A stretch of DNA of 64,000 bases from an uncultured Lachnospiraceae bacterium (lineage in GTDB: Bacteria > Bacillota > Clostridia > Lachnospirales > Lachnospiraceae): NCBI GenBank assembly GCA_934351925.1, contig CAKRJT010000006.1, positions 69,764 to 133,763 on the forward strand, read 5' to 3'. Made by a program: the position numbers and the translations under genes. The notes beneath the pieces were generated by a model. That model did not search any database. It had not been told where the DNA came from and saw only the letters and a program-made list of their open reading frames with translations. Below, piece after piece: positions 33,451-42,442 of the stretch (within the stretch, counting starts at the first letter, position 1; each line of letters starts with the position of its first letter).

Positions 33451-34242
33451 TTAATGAAAAAACAGGTTGAGTCCCACAATCGAGGTAGCGAAGCCGAGGG
33501 CAATGGCAATCGCGAGCATGACAGCCTCGATGAGCCTTAAAAGTCCTGACATGATATCGCCGCACAGGATATCCCTCAGCGAGTTGGTCATCTGGGTGCC
33601 CGGAATATAGAGCATTACAAGACCTATGAATACCTTGTCAAGGTTGTCGATAAAGCCTGTCAGACCGATGAAGCGCGCGAACACTCCGAGCAGAAATGTG
33701 CAGAAGAAGTTGTACATGAGCATATTTATGCCGAGTGGTCTCACCTTGAGGTCAAGGACATAAGCGATGAGCGAAAGAAGCCCGGCGGTCAGTCCGTCGC
33801 GCAGTGAGCCACCGAAAAATACAGCGAAGGCACCACTCGAGAGTGCATAGCCGAATAAGGTGATGTACCATGGAAAAAAGCGGGCTTTTTTGATATCTGC
33901 AATCTCTTCCTCTATATTATTATATGCAGGAGTGTTGGTACAGATATAGCGGGATATCGCATTTAGGTGTTCAAGCTTGTCAAGATTGTTGCTGTAGGAG
34001 TGAATACGCCTTGTCTGCGTGTCATGTGTGCCGTCGGGAAGCCTGATGGTGGTTGACAGGTATGAGGTTATAGAGAATACATCGACCTTCGTACAGCCGT
34101 AGGCTAAGCATATTCTTCTTATCGTATCTTCAACGCGGTTAGCTTCAGCACCGCAGATTATCATTCTCTCACCCATGTCCATGGACAAGGTGAGAAGCTG
34201 TTCGCCGGTCATGTTCGATTTGAGCTGTGTTTCACATTCCAT
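33451..34242 (-). CDS. threonine/serine exporter, large subunit (ThrE N-terminal domain)
   Basis: This 263-residue protein carries the ThrE_1 domain: a soluble N-terminal part (LLTLSMDMGERMIICGAEANRVEDTIRRICLAYGC, then RLPDGTHDTQTRRIHSYSNNLDKLE) followed by five membrane helices. These include ALSSGAFAVFFGGSLRDGLTAG and LVMLYIPGTQMTNSLRDILCGD. The start is uncertain: ATG 34242 is chosen because the upstream in-frame extension to 34299 is poor in features, and the binding site is weak (GGAT). It functions with the small subunit 88 bases downstream. Confidence 0.85.
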   Translation of the reverse strand: MECETQLKSNMTGEQLLTLSMDMGERMIICGAEANRVEDTIRRICLAYGCTKVDVFSITSYLSTTIRLPDGTHDTQTRRIHSYSNNLDKLEHLNAISRYICTNTPAYNNIEEEIADIKKARFFPWYITLFGYALSSGAFAVFFGGSLRDGLTAGLLSLIAYVLDLKVRPLGINMLMYNFFCTFLLGVFARFIGLTGFIDNLDKVFIGLVMLYIPGTQMTNSLRDILCGDIMSGLLRLIEAVMLAIAIALGFATSIVGLNLFFH

Positions 34243-34375
34243 ATAAATAAAAATCCATTTCTTTATTTTATAACAAACTATCTTAAATGAATATAACACA
34301 ACAGCCTTTAAAAATCAAAACAAATGTGGTACAGTTAAGGGGCAGTGAATACAGGAAAAAGTTAGAAAGGAATAC

Positions 34376-34870
34376 ATGTTTATGAATAAGATTGCAAGCT
34401 TTACGGTAAATCATATCGACCTTTTGACAGGTATCTATGTGTCGAGGAGGGACAGGCTCGGGGAGCAGGTTCTAACTACCTTCGACCTTCGCTTTACAAG
34501 ACCGAATGTTGAGCCTGTCATGGACACGGCAGGAATACATACAATAGAGCATCTTGGCGCGACATTTTTGAGAAATAATCAGGAGTGGAAGGACAGAACA
34601 ATCTATTTTGGACCAATGGGCTGCAGAACGGGCTTTTATGTTATTTTTGCGGGTGATTTAGAGTCGAAGGACATCGTGGGGGTTATAGGAGAGATGATAG
34701 ATTTTATTATCAATTTTTCCGACAAAGAGTGTGATATACCTGGATATTCGCCAAGGGACTGCGGCAACTATCTGGACAACAATGTGATGGAAGCTAAGAC
34801 CTATGCGCGCAAATTTAAGGCAGAGGTTCTTGACAACCTCTGCCCTGAGAGACTTACATATCCTGAATAA
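34376..34870 (+). CDS. luxS: S-ribosylhomocysteine lyase
   Basis: This 164-residue metalloenzyme splits S-ribosylhomocysteine into homocysteine and DPD, the precursor of autoinducer-2. Metal ligands are H55 and H59 in HTIEHLGATFLRN and C129 in SPRDCGNY; the catalytic C83 is in MGCRTGFY and E58 is in the HxxEH motif. AGAAAGG at 34364-34370 serves ATG 34376 (ATG 34382 is an alternative). The homocysteine produced could feed the homocysteine methyltransferase at 48372. The gene abuts the convergent udk gene with no gap. Confidence 0.96.
   Translation: MFMNKIASFTVNHIDLLTGIYVSRRDRLGEQVLTTFDLRFTRPNVEPVMDTAGIHTIEHLGATFLRNNQEWKDRTIYFGPMGCRTGFYVIFAGDLESKDIVGVIGEMIDFIINFSDKECDIPGYSPRDCGNYLDNNVMEAKTYARKFKAEVLDNLCPERLTYPE
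34819..34844 (-). terminator. hairpin within luxS, likely terminator for udk
   Basis: GGCAGAGGTT and AACCTCTGCC flank CTTGAC inside the last codons of luxS. Read on the minus strand, 27 bases past the udk stop, the stem is followed by TTAAATTTG, so it can act as the udk terminator while still coding for luxS. Confidence 0.5.
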
Positions 34871-35506
34871 TCAGTCCAACTTTAAAAGAGAGTCTATATG
34901 GCTTAATAAAAGTTCGATGGCGGAGGTGTTCTGACCGCCGCGCGGGATTATAATGTCTGCGTATTTCTTCGATGGCTCTATGTATGCCTCGTGCATCGGC
35001 TTTACAGTGTCGTGGTACTGTGAGAGTATTGACTCCACGGTACGCGCACGCTCTGCCATATCACGCTTGATACGTCGCATAAGACGTTCATCGGCATCGG
35101 TGTCCACGAAGATTTTTAAATCCATCTCGTCGCGGAGTTCCTTGTTCTCAAGAATGAGTATTCCCTCGACGATGACAACCTTCTTAGGCTCGACGAGCGT
35201 TGCAGCCTGACTTCTGTTGTGGATGGAATAGTCATATATAGGAACCTCGACAGGTATGCCCTTCTTTAACATGCGGACATGTTCGACCATCATTTCGGTT
35301 TCGAAGGAGTCCGGGTGGTCATAGTTGAGCTTCGAGCGTTCCTCGTAGTTGAGCTCGTTGTGAGCCTTATAGTAGCTGTCGTGGCTGAGCACGGCGAGAT
35401 TGTCGCCGAAGTGTGCGCGGATTATGTTGACGATGGTGGTCTTGCCGGACGCACTTCCACCCGCGACACCGATAACCTTGATGTTGGATTTATTTGAAAC
35501 AGACAT
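34871..35506 (-). CDS. udk: uridine kinase
   Basis: This 211-residue enzyme has P-loop GVAGGSASGKTTIV (about 13-26), SHDSYYK, the NYDHPDSFETEMM substrate segment, the VPIYDYSIHNR region, and VVIVEGILIL. It phosphorylates uridine and cytidine with ATP or GTP for pyrimidine salvage. GAGAGGTG on the minus strand precedes ATG 35506. It converges on luxS without an intergenic gap, so its terminator must lie within luxS. Confidence 0.95.
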   Translation of the reverse strand: MSVSNKSNIKVIGVAGGSASGKTTIVNIIRAHFGDNLAVLSHDSYYKAHNELNYEERSKLNYDHPDSFETEMMVEHVRMLKKGIPVEVPIYDYSIHNRSQAATLVEPKKVVIVEGILILENKELRDEMDLKIFVDTDADERLMRRIKRDMAERARTVESILSQYHDTVKPMHEAYIEPSKKYADIIIPRGGQNTSAIELLLSHIDSLLKLD

Positions 35507-35598
35507 ACTGCACCTCTCATGTATTTTGATTTTAACCATTGTACAATAAAAAACGGTCAGGTGCAACTTATATTATAAATTCTTTGAGGAGGTATTTC

Positions 35599-36855
35599 AT
35601 GTACAAAAATGATTTTGCGGTAACTGCTCCTATGGGATGGAACAGTTATGACTATTATGATACCACGGTCACACAGGCAGAGGTCGTGGCAAACGCCGAT
35701 TTTATGGCTGAGAAGCTTAAAAAATCCGGGTGGGAGTACATTGTTGTAGACATTGAATGGTACTCGAATGACGCGGGTACGAGAAGAAAGGAATACCAGT
35801 ACATTCCGTTCGGTGATGTCCAGATGGACGGGTACGCAAGATTGCAGCCGTCGCCTAAGAGATTTCCGTCGTCCGCTGACGGCAGCGGTTTTAAATGGCT
35901 TGCGGACTATGTTCATGAAAAAGGTCTCAAGTTCGGAATACATATAATGAGGGGAATCCCGAGGGAGGCGGCGCATAGACATTTGCCTATATACGGCAGC
36001 AGTTACACCGCAGACGAGGCGGCGGACGCTTTCTCAATCTGCGGCTGGAACCCTGACATGTACGGTGTGAAGGACAATGCGGCAGGTCAGGCGTACTATG
36101 ACTCTCTCATAGCGATGTACGCCGATTGGGGCGTGGATTTTATAAAGTGTGATGATATCTGCGACAGTTGGATGTACAGGGAGCCGACATATTTTTCGGG
36201 CTGGCATGAGACGAGAATGTTGCATGAGGCTATTTTAAAGTGCGGCAGACCGATTGTGTTAAGCCTCTCACCGGGACCTGCACATGTGGACAAGGCATGG
36301 CACTACAGCGAATATGCAAACATGTGGAGAATAACCGATGATTTCTGGGACAACTGGGCATCGCTCAAGGATATGTTCACAAGATGCGAGAGATGGCAGG
36401 ATCATGTAAAGAAGGGCTGCTATCCCGACTGTGACATGCTTCCTCTGGGCTTCCTCGGCAGGGGCTTCGGTCAGGAGAGACAGACGAACTTTACAAAGGA
36501 CGAGCAGCGCACGATGCTGACCCTCTGGTGCATGTTCGGCTCGCCGCTCATGCTCGGCTGTGAGCTCACCAAGCTTGACGACGATACCCTCGCGCTCATC
36601 ACCGACGGGAAAATACTCGGTCTGCTCTCCGAGGGCAGGCACGGCAGACAGCTTGTGCACAACGACAGAATCTCCGTGTGGATAAATGAGCCCGTGAATG
36701 ACAAAGCCGTGGATAAGACAAGCTATATCGCGCTCTTTAACCTTGAGGACGAGAAAAAGACCATCAAGGTAGATTTATCAGAATACGAGGTGGACTCCGA
36801 CAAAGTGCTAGAGTACGAAATCCCGGCACATGGGTCTGTGATGGTTGAGCTATAG
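35599..36855 (+). CDS. alpha-galactosidase, GH27
   Basis: This 418-residue glycoside hydrolase has the GH27 start APMGWNSYDYYDTTV, VVDIEWY, the nucleophile D185 in FIKCDDICD, and the acid/base region WRITDDFWDNW (about D247). A C-terminal beta domain (from about 325) ends in VMVEL. No signal peptide is present, so it acts on imported alpha-galactosides or related sugars in the cytosol. TTGAGGAGG precedes ATG 35599. The 3' end of the gene is repeated twice more downstream in decayed form (36895-37010). Confidence 0.9.
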   Translation: MYKNDFAVTAPMGWNSYDYYDTTVTQAEVVANADFMAEKLKKSGWEYIVVDIEWYSNDAGTRRKEYQYIPFGDVQMDGYARLQPSPKRFPSSADGSGFKWLADYVHEKGLKFGIHIMRGIPREAAHRHLPIYGSSYTADEAADAFSICGWNPDMYGVKDNAAGQAYYDSLIAMYADWGVDFIKCDDICDSWMYREPTYFSGWHETRMLHEAILKCGRPIVLSLSPGPAHVDKAWHYSEYANMWRITDDFWDNWASLKDMFTRCERWQDHVKKGCYPDCDMLPLGFLGRGFGQERQTNFTKDEQRTMLTLWCMFGSPLMLGCELTKLDDDTLALITDGKILGLLSEGRHGRQLVHNDRISVWINEPVNDKAVDKTSYIALFNLEDEKKTIKVDLSEYEVDSDKVLEYEIPAHGSVMVEL

Positions 36856-37006
36856 ATATATCAGAACTATAGGCAGTAGATATTTTTATGTATTTCTGCA
36901 TATGGGTCTGTGGTTGTTGAGCTATAGATATATCAGAACTATAGGCAGTGGGTATTTTGATGTATTTCTGTCTATGGTTCAGTGATTGTTGAACCATAGA
37001 CTATAG
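36829..37006 (+). repeat. about 70-bp tandem repeat containing copies of the GH27 gene end
   Basis: Unit 1 starts at about 36829 within the coding end (HGSVMVEL-stop). Unit 2 near 36898 repeats it as YGSVVVEL-stop with the same downstream GATATATCAGAACTATAGGC. Unit 3 near 36971 is partial (YGSVIVEP-stop). Units 1 and 2 match closely, unit 3 more loosely. Confidence 0.85.
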
Positions 37007-37023
37007 AGTAATATGAAGTAAAC

Positions 37024-37200
37024 GGTGTCAAAACCTGCCTACAGAACTTAAATGTGTATAATGTGTAATATTTATGCATGTCGCGATTTTTGGGCGATGC
37101 CTAGCTGTTCTTAGAACAACTTGCATTGCACAACCCGAGCCGACACGCATAAATATTACACATTATACACTCAAGTATTAAAGAGGCAGGTTTTGACACC
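37024..37200. repeat. 177-bp long inverted-repeat element (family with 43698-43993)
   Basis: Outer arms GGTGTCAAAACCTGCCT and AGGCAGGTTTTGACACC are exact complements at the two ends. Inner arms pair over 23 or more bases, for example GTATAATGTGTAATATTTAT with ATAAATATTACACATTATAC. The right end supplies an outward TTGACA (37193-37198) facing the MocR gene. Confidence 0.85.
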
Positions 37201-37237
37201 CCAATCAATTCAGGAAGATATATTTTCGGAGGCGCAA

Positions 37238-38626
37238 ATGCTCACATACAACATGGAGGACAGAAAAGCTCTTCCTCTGTATGACTATCTGTACAGGTGC
37301 ATAAAGAACGACATTCTCTCAGGAAGGATAACCGTTGGTGAGAAACTGCCTTCCAAGAGAAGCCTTGCTAAGCATCTCGACATAAGCGTTATTACTGTCG
37401 AGAATGCCTACGCGCAGCTTCTTTTAGAAGGCTATATAACGAGCCATGAGAAAAAAGGATATTTTGTAAATGATACCGGCTCCGCGCCTCAGGCGAGCTG
37501 TCTTATACGACCTAAGGCTGAGGAGGAGTTCGAGTACGCCTATTTTGCAGATTTGAAGTCGAACAGGATAAGGAGGAACAGATTTCCATTCTCGACCTGG
37601 GCTAAGCTCCTTCGCGACACCTTGGCGGACAGACCGGAGCAGCTTCTAAAGACGGTTCCGTATAACGGGGTGTATGAGCTGCGGCTTGCACTCGCACAAT
37701 TTCTGCACGAATTTCGTGGCATGCAGGTGCTCCCGTCGCAGATTATAATATGCTCGGGAACCGAGAGCATGTACGGCAAGCTTTTTTGTCTCCTGCCGGA
37801 TGCCATGTGGGCGGTGGAGAATGTCGGAAGTCAGAAGATAACGGGGCTGTACGATATGTACCATGCAAGGTGGAAGCCTGTGTCGAGGGACGAGTACGGC
37901 GTTGACATGGACAGCCTCCATGAGAGCGGCTGCAATGTAGTGCATGTCACCCCGGCACAGCATTTTCCGGTTGGAACGGTTATGCCCGTAAAGAGAAGGA
38001 CAGAGCTTCTCGAGTGGGCGAAGAGGCAGGATTATTATATAATAGAGGACGATTATGACAGCGAGTTCTGGTATCAGGGCAGACAGGCACCGACGCTGTA
38101 CAGCATGGATGGAAACGGAAGAGTCATATATTTTAATACTTTTTCAAAGACACTCATTCCGTCGCTTCGCATCAGTTACATGGTTCTGCCGTATGAGCTT
38201 GCCATGCGCTACGGCGGCGGGCTGAGCTTCTATTCGGGGACGGTTCCGAGCATGGAGCAGTATGCGCTCGCACGCTTTATATCGGAGGGATATTTTGAGC
38301 GCCATATCAATCATATGAGAAATTATTTTAAGGCGCAGAGGGGCAGGCTTTTTGAGGCGGTTAAGGGCTCGCCGATAGCGGAAATTTCGAGGATACATGA
38401 GATAAGCTCGGGTACATATTTTCTTTTGGAGCTTGACACAAAGATACCCGACAGGGAGCTTGTAAGGCGGATAAAGGACAAGGACATAAATGTGGCGTGT
38501 ACCTCGGAGTACATGCCGGATAATTGCGCTGACACGCACACAATTATTATTAATTACTGCGGTGTGTATGCGGAGCGCATTGAGGAGACTGTTGCGAGAA
38601 TATGGGAGGCAGTGAAGGAGACATGA
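37238..38626 (+). CDS. MocR/PdxR-type regulator (GntR domain fused to aminotransferase domain)
   Basis: This 462-residue protein has an N-terminal winged helix of the GntR type (LPLYDYLYRCIKNDILSGRITVGEKLPSKRSLAKHLDISVITVENAYAQL, about 10-60) and a C-terminal fold-I aminotransferase-like domain (about 100-455). The PLP-lysine region is FNTFSKTLIPSLRISYMV, and YYIIEDDYDSEFWY matches the cofactor-aspartate region. MocR proteins sense PLP, amino acids or related amines. CGGAGGCG precedes ATG 37238. Its stop overlaps the start of the GH2 gene by four bases, an unusual partner for a MocR regulator. Its upstream promoter region is the long inverted-repeat element. Confidence 0.9.
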   Translation: MLTYNMEDRKALPLYDYLYRCIKNDILSGRITVGEKLPSKRSLAKHLDISVITVENAYAQLLLEGYITSHEKKGYFVNDTGSAPQASCLIRPKAEEEFEYAYFADLKSNRIRRNRFPFSTWAKLLRDTLADRPEQLLKTVPYNGVYELRLALAQFLHEFRGMQVLPSQIIICSGTESMYGKLFCLLPDAMWAVENVGSQKITGLYDMYHARWKPVSRDEYGVDMDSLHESGCNVVHVTPAQHFPVGTVMPVKRRTELLEWAKRQDYYIIEDDYDSEFWYQGRQAPTLYSMDGNGRVIYFNTFSKTLIPSLRISYMVLPYELAMRYGGGLSFYSGTVPSMEQYALARFISEGYFERHINHMRNYFKAQRGRLFEAVKGSPIAEISRIHEISSGTYFLLELDTKIPDRELVRRIKDKDINVACTSEYMPDNCADTHTIIINYCGVYAERIEETVARIWEAVKET

Positions 38627-41475
38627 AGATTTCATTAGATGGATTGTGGGAGGTCAGGTTAGCGGACGGCACAAGAGGACAGATGGGGCTGCCTGGAACC
38701 TTGGATGAGAATAATATTGGACATAAGGACTGCGGTGCAAATCAGTGGCACCCTGATGCGGCGCTTGGAAATGCGGACGGCGAGGTTGACAAGGACGCTC
38801 CGATTGCGACGCGATTTACAAGGCGGCACACCTACGAGGGCGAGGCGCTTATAAGCCGCAGTATTAATATAGATGATTACGGAAATGACAGGCTGTTCGT
38901 GAAGGCAGAGCGCGCCCGCGCACTTAAGCTGCTGGTGGACGGCAGGGAATGTAAAGAGTTTGTTCACGGGACACTGAGCACTCCGTATATTTTTGAGCTT
39001 ACGGGAGTAAAAACGGGGGAGCATGAGCTGACTTTTGTGTCGGACAACAGCTATCCCGGCATGCCAAAGGACGCGATATGCTACTCGTCCGCGGCGACCG
39101 ACGAGACGCAGACGAACTGGAACGGTGTTATCGGCGAGATAGTGATGTATACCAAGCCGGAGAATTTTATCTCTGCAGTGAGAGTTTATCCGAAAAAATC
39201 CGTGACGGGCTTCTGCGTTGATGTGCAGGTTGATGTTGTGATGAAGCAGGGGCAGCAGGCTCGTGTTGTGTTAAGTTCAGATGCGCTGGCACAGGGAGAG
39301 GTGACAGAAATAGCAGATGGCGGCATATATTATCCGAATAATTCCGACAACATAAAAACTTATAGATTTACAGGTCTTGCACTGAAAGACGATGTAAAGC
39401 TCTGGGACGAGGGAGAGGGAAATCTTTATGAGCTTACTGCAAAGCTGCAAATTATGGAGAGTGAAGCCGGAAAAGAACCTGACGGGTCGAAGGCGGTAGA
39501 TGATGAGTGCACGGTAAGCTTCGGTGTGAGAAGCTTTGGCGATGACGGCAGGGGCAGACTTGCGTTAAACGGCAGAACAATCTTTCTAAGGAGTGAGGCT
39601 AACTGTGCCGAGTATCCTGAGACGGGACATTCTCCGATGACGGTTGACGAGTGGATGGAGATACTTAGAAGGTACAGAAGCTATGGAATTAACTGTGTGC
39701 GTCTCCACTCACACTGCGAGCCGGAGGCGGCATTTACCGCGGCTGATGAGCTGGGAATGTTGCTGCAGCCCGAGCTGTCGAACTGGAACCCGCGCGATGC
39801 CTTTGAGACGGACGAGAGCTATGAGTACTACAGGGCAGAGCTTGCAGGGATAATAAGGACATATGCAAATCACCCTTCCTTTGTGATGCTGACACTCGGA
39901 AATGAGCTTCAGACCAAAGAGAAGGGCGGCGAGAGAATGAGCGGGCTCGTAAAGCTTGCAAAGAGCCTTGACGATACGCGAATGTACGCAAACGGTTCAA
40001 ACACCTTCTACGGGGAGCAGGGCTGCGACAAGGAGAGCGATTTCTATACCTCGCAGAGCTGCCATGAGGTCGTAATCCGCGGAACCTTTTCGGGCATGCG
40101 CGGATATATTAATGAGAATTATCCGTCGGCTGACCATGACTACAATGGTGCGATGGAGAAGATAAGGGAGCAATATAAAAAGCCTGTTTTCAGTTTCGAG
40201 GTGGGACAGTTTGAGGTGCTGCCTGACTTTGACGAGCTTGATGAGTTTAAGGGAATTTCCGACCCTGTCAATTTGCAGCTCATAAAAAAACGTGTCGAGG
40301 AGAGAGGACTTCTTGAAAGCTGGAAGGAGTATGTCGAGGCGACGGGAGAACTCTCGAGGCTTGCGTACCGCGAAGAGATTGAGGCGGCGATGCGTACAAA
40401 GGCTTTGTCGGGAATATCGCTTCTCGGACTTCAGGATTTTCCCGGGCAGGGAACGGCGCTTGTCGGCATGATGAACTCGCACCTTGAGCCGAAGCCCTTT
40501 TCATTTGCAGAGCCAGGGCGGTTTGCAGAGTTTTTTAAGGAGAGCATGCCGCTTGTAAGGCTGCCGCGATATACCTACGAGACAGGTGAAAGGCTTGTGG
40601 CACGGGTCGAGGTGGCGAACTTTGGAAAAAATGAAATTGCGGGTGAGGCAGTATTTTCGATAGAACTTAGAAAATGTGCGTCGAATGTGGAAGAAAAAGG
40701 TGATAAAGAACAGCAAAATGCTAAAGCTTCGTGTACAACCGAAAATGTCGTATCGCTTGCAGGCGGAAGTCTTGGAATGGCACACTGCCCTGCGGGTGAG
40801 TACACCTGTGTCGGCACGATAGATATTACGCTCGACTTTGTCGATAAATCCTCGGCACTCACGCTCACCGTAAATGTCGGAGGCTGCACAAGCTCGTATC
40901 CGCTGTGGGTATATGAGAGGGTGATGCCTGTGTGCCCTGAAAATGTTTACGAGACGAGGGTATTCGATGAGAAAACCAAGGATATACTAAGGCAGGGCGG
41001 AAGAGTATTTTTGGCACCTGATGCGGACAAGGAGAGCCTGCCGGCTTCCATAAAGACACAGTTTACGACGGATTTCTGGTCGGTAGGAACCTTCGCCGAG
41101 CAGGAGGGCGGAATGGGACAGCTCATTGATGCCGCGCACCCTGTTTTCAGGGATTTCCCGACGGATAAGCACACCGACTGGCAGTGGTGGGCTATGGCTG
41201 TAAAGCGTGCCATAATACTTCCGAGAACCATGAAAGCCATAGTGACCGAGATGGACAGCTATGCATTCCTTCGACCGATGGCACAGCTGATTGAATTTAA
41301 CTGTATGGGCGGAAGGGTGTTATTGTCGGCCATGGAGCTTCACAGGAGTCAGGGATATCCGGAGGCAAGGGCACTATTAAGTTCGATATATAAGTATATG
41401 GCGGGTGACGATTTCGCACCGCAGCAGGAACTCTCGGAAAAAGAAATAACACTTGACCTAAAGTTAGGTTTATGA
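38623..41475 (+). CDS. glycoside hydrolase family 2 protein
   Basis: This 950-residue protein has the GH2 plan: an N-terminal jelly-roll (MKISLDGLWEVRLADG, later NNIGH and SINIDDYGNDRLFVKAERARALKLLVDG), an Ig-like domain, and a TIM barrel with acid/base E428 in TLGNELQ and nucleophile E526 in FSFEVGQFE. Long C-terminal beta domains follow. The barrel motif LRSEANCAEYPETGHSPM is seen in the subgroup annotated as beta-galactosidase or beta-glucuronidase-like; the exact sugar is uncertain. There is no signal peptide. GAAGGAGAC precedes ATG 38623, overlapping the MocR stop. Confidence 0.85.
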   Translation: MKISLDGLWEVRLADGTRGQMGLPGTLDENNIGHKDCGANQWHPDAALGNADGEVDKDAPIATRFTRRHTYEGEALISRSINIDDYGNDRLFVKAERARALKLLVDGRECKEFVHGTLSTPYIFELTGVKTGEHELTFVSDNSYPGMPKDAICYSSAATDETQTNWNGVIGEIVMYTKPENFISAVRVYPKKSVTGFCVDVQVDVVMKQGQQARVVLSSDALAQGEVTEIADGGIYYPNNSDNIKTYRFTGLALKDDVKLWDEGEGNLYELTAKLQIMESEAGKEPDGSKAVDDECTVSFGVRSFGDDGRGRLALNGRTIFLRSEANCAEYPETGHSPMTVDEWMEILRRYRSYGINCVRLHSHCEPEAAFTAADELGMLLQPELSNWNPRDAFETDESYEYYRAELAGIIRTYANHPSFVMLTLGNELQTKEKGGERMSGLVKLAKSLDDTRMYANGSNTFYGEQGCDKESDFYTSQSCHEVVIRGTFSGMRGYINENYPSADHDYNGAMEKIREQYKKPVFSFEVGQFEVLPDFDELDEFKGISDPVNLQLIKKRVEERGLLESWKEYVEATGELSRLAYREEIEAAMRTKALSGISLLGLQDFPGQGTALVGMMNSHLEPKPFSFAEPGRFAEFFKESMPLVRLPRYTYETGERLVARVEVANFGKNEIAGEAVFSIELRKCASNVEEKGDKEQQNAKASCTTENVVSLAGGSLGMAHCPAGEYTCVGTIDITLDFVDKSSALTLTVNVGGCTSSYPLWVYERVMPVCPENVYETRVFDEKTKDILRQGGRVFLAPDADKESLPASIKTQFTTDFWSVGTFAEQEGGMGQLIDAAHPVFRDFPTDKHTDWQWWAMAVKRAIILPRTMKAIVTEMDSYAFLRPMAQLIEFNCMGGRVLLSAMELHRSQGYPEARALLSSIYKYMAGDDFAPQQELSEKEITLDLKLGL

Positions 41476-41557
41476 GATATAATTGAAAATTGTGTTTGAC
41501 TATATTTACTGAACCTAGAGACAATAATTATAAACATGCATTAAGGAGGAAATAAAA

Positions 41558-42427
41558 ATGCAGGAATTTACACAGCAGACTTTTACACAGGAGAGAGCTC
41601 TCTTCCATACTGTTGACGCTAAGATAAGCGATTCGGTGTTCGACGTGGGCGAGTCACCTCTCAAGGAGTGCAGAAAGCTTGACATAGATACCACGCTTTT
41701 CAGATATAAGTATCCTTTATGGTACTGTAAGGATGTCAGCCTTAGAAATTGTACATTTTTTGACATGGCAAGAGCCGGAATATGGTACACGGACAATGTC
41801 AGCCTTGAGGATACGGTTATAGAGGCACCGAAGAATATCAGAAAGGCTGACGGAGTTACACTCCGCAATGTATCCTTCCCGAATGCCGCCGAGACACTCT
41901 GGAACTGCAATAACGTGACGATGGAGAACGTGTTCGCAAAGGGCGATTATTTCGCATTTAACACCAATAACATCAAGGCTGACAATTTTACGCTTGTGGG
42001 AAATTATTCCTTCGACGGAACTAAGAATATGGAAATCCGTAACTCGAAGCTTCTCTCCAAGGACGCTTTCTGGAACACGGAGAATGTCACGGTGTATGAC
42101 TCCTTCATATCGGGAGAGTATCTTGGCTGGAATGCGAAGAACCTCACTCTCATCAACTGCACAATCGAGAGCCTTCAGGGAATGTGCTACATCGACAATC
42201 TCGTTATGAAGAACTGCAAGCTCATCAACACCACGCTTGCTTTCGAGTACTCGAGCGTGGATGCTGAGATAACAAGCGGCATTACAAGCGTTCTGAACCC
42301 ATCATCGGGAACAATCAAGGCTGACTACATCGACACCCTTATCATACAGAAGGACTACATTGATGAGGGAAAGACCAAGCTTGTATGCGGCGAGATTAAG
42401 AATAAGACGGATGAGATTGTGTGGTAG
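41558..42427 (+). CDS. DUF3737 family right-handed beta-helix protein
   Basis: This 289-residue protein is built of about a dozen repeated short strands (VSLRNCTFFDMARAG, VTLRNVSFPNAAETLWNCNNVTMENV, LTLINCTIESLQG and others), the signature of a right-handed parallel beta-helix, matching DUF3737. It opens with TFTQERALFHTVDAKISDSVFDVGESPLKEC, typical for the family. AAGGAGGAAATAAAA precedes ATG 41558. Function is unknown; it lies just before a PatB lyase gene (15 bases apart), with which it is probably co-transcribed. Confidence 0.85.
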   Translation: MQEFTQQTFTQERALFHTVDAKISDSVFDVGESPLKECRKLDIDTTLFRYKYPLWYCKDVSLRNCTFFDMARAGIWYTDNVSLEDTVIEAPKNIRKADGVTLRNVSFPNAAETLWNCNNVTMENVFAKGDYFAFNTNNIKADNFTLVGNYSFDGTKNMEIRNSKLLSKDAFWNTENVTVYDSFISGEYLGWNAKNLTLINCTIESLQGMCYIDNLVMKNCKLINTTLAFEYSSVDAEITSGITSVLNPSSGTIKADYIDTLIIQKDYIDEGKTKLVCGEIKNKTDEIVW

Positions 42428-42442
42428 AGAATGGAGATTGGC

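Noticed and set aside
36829..37006. Direct repeats as a CRISPR array
   Set aside because: Only about two and a half 70-bp tandem units without unique spacers; they are copies of the GH27 gene end.
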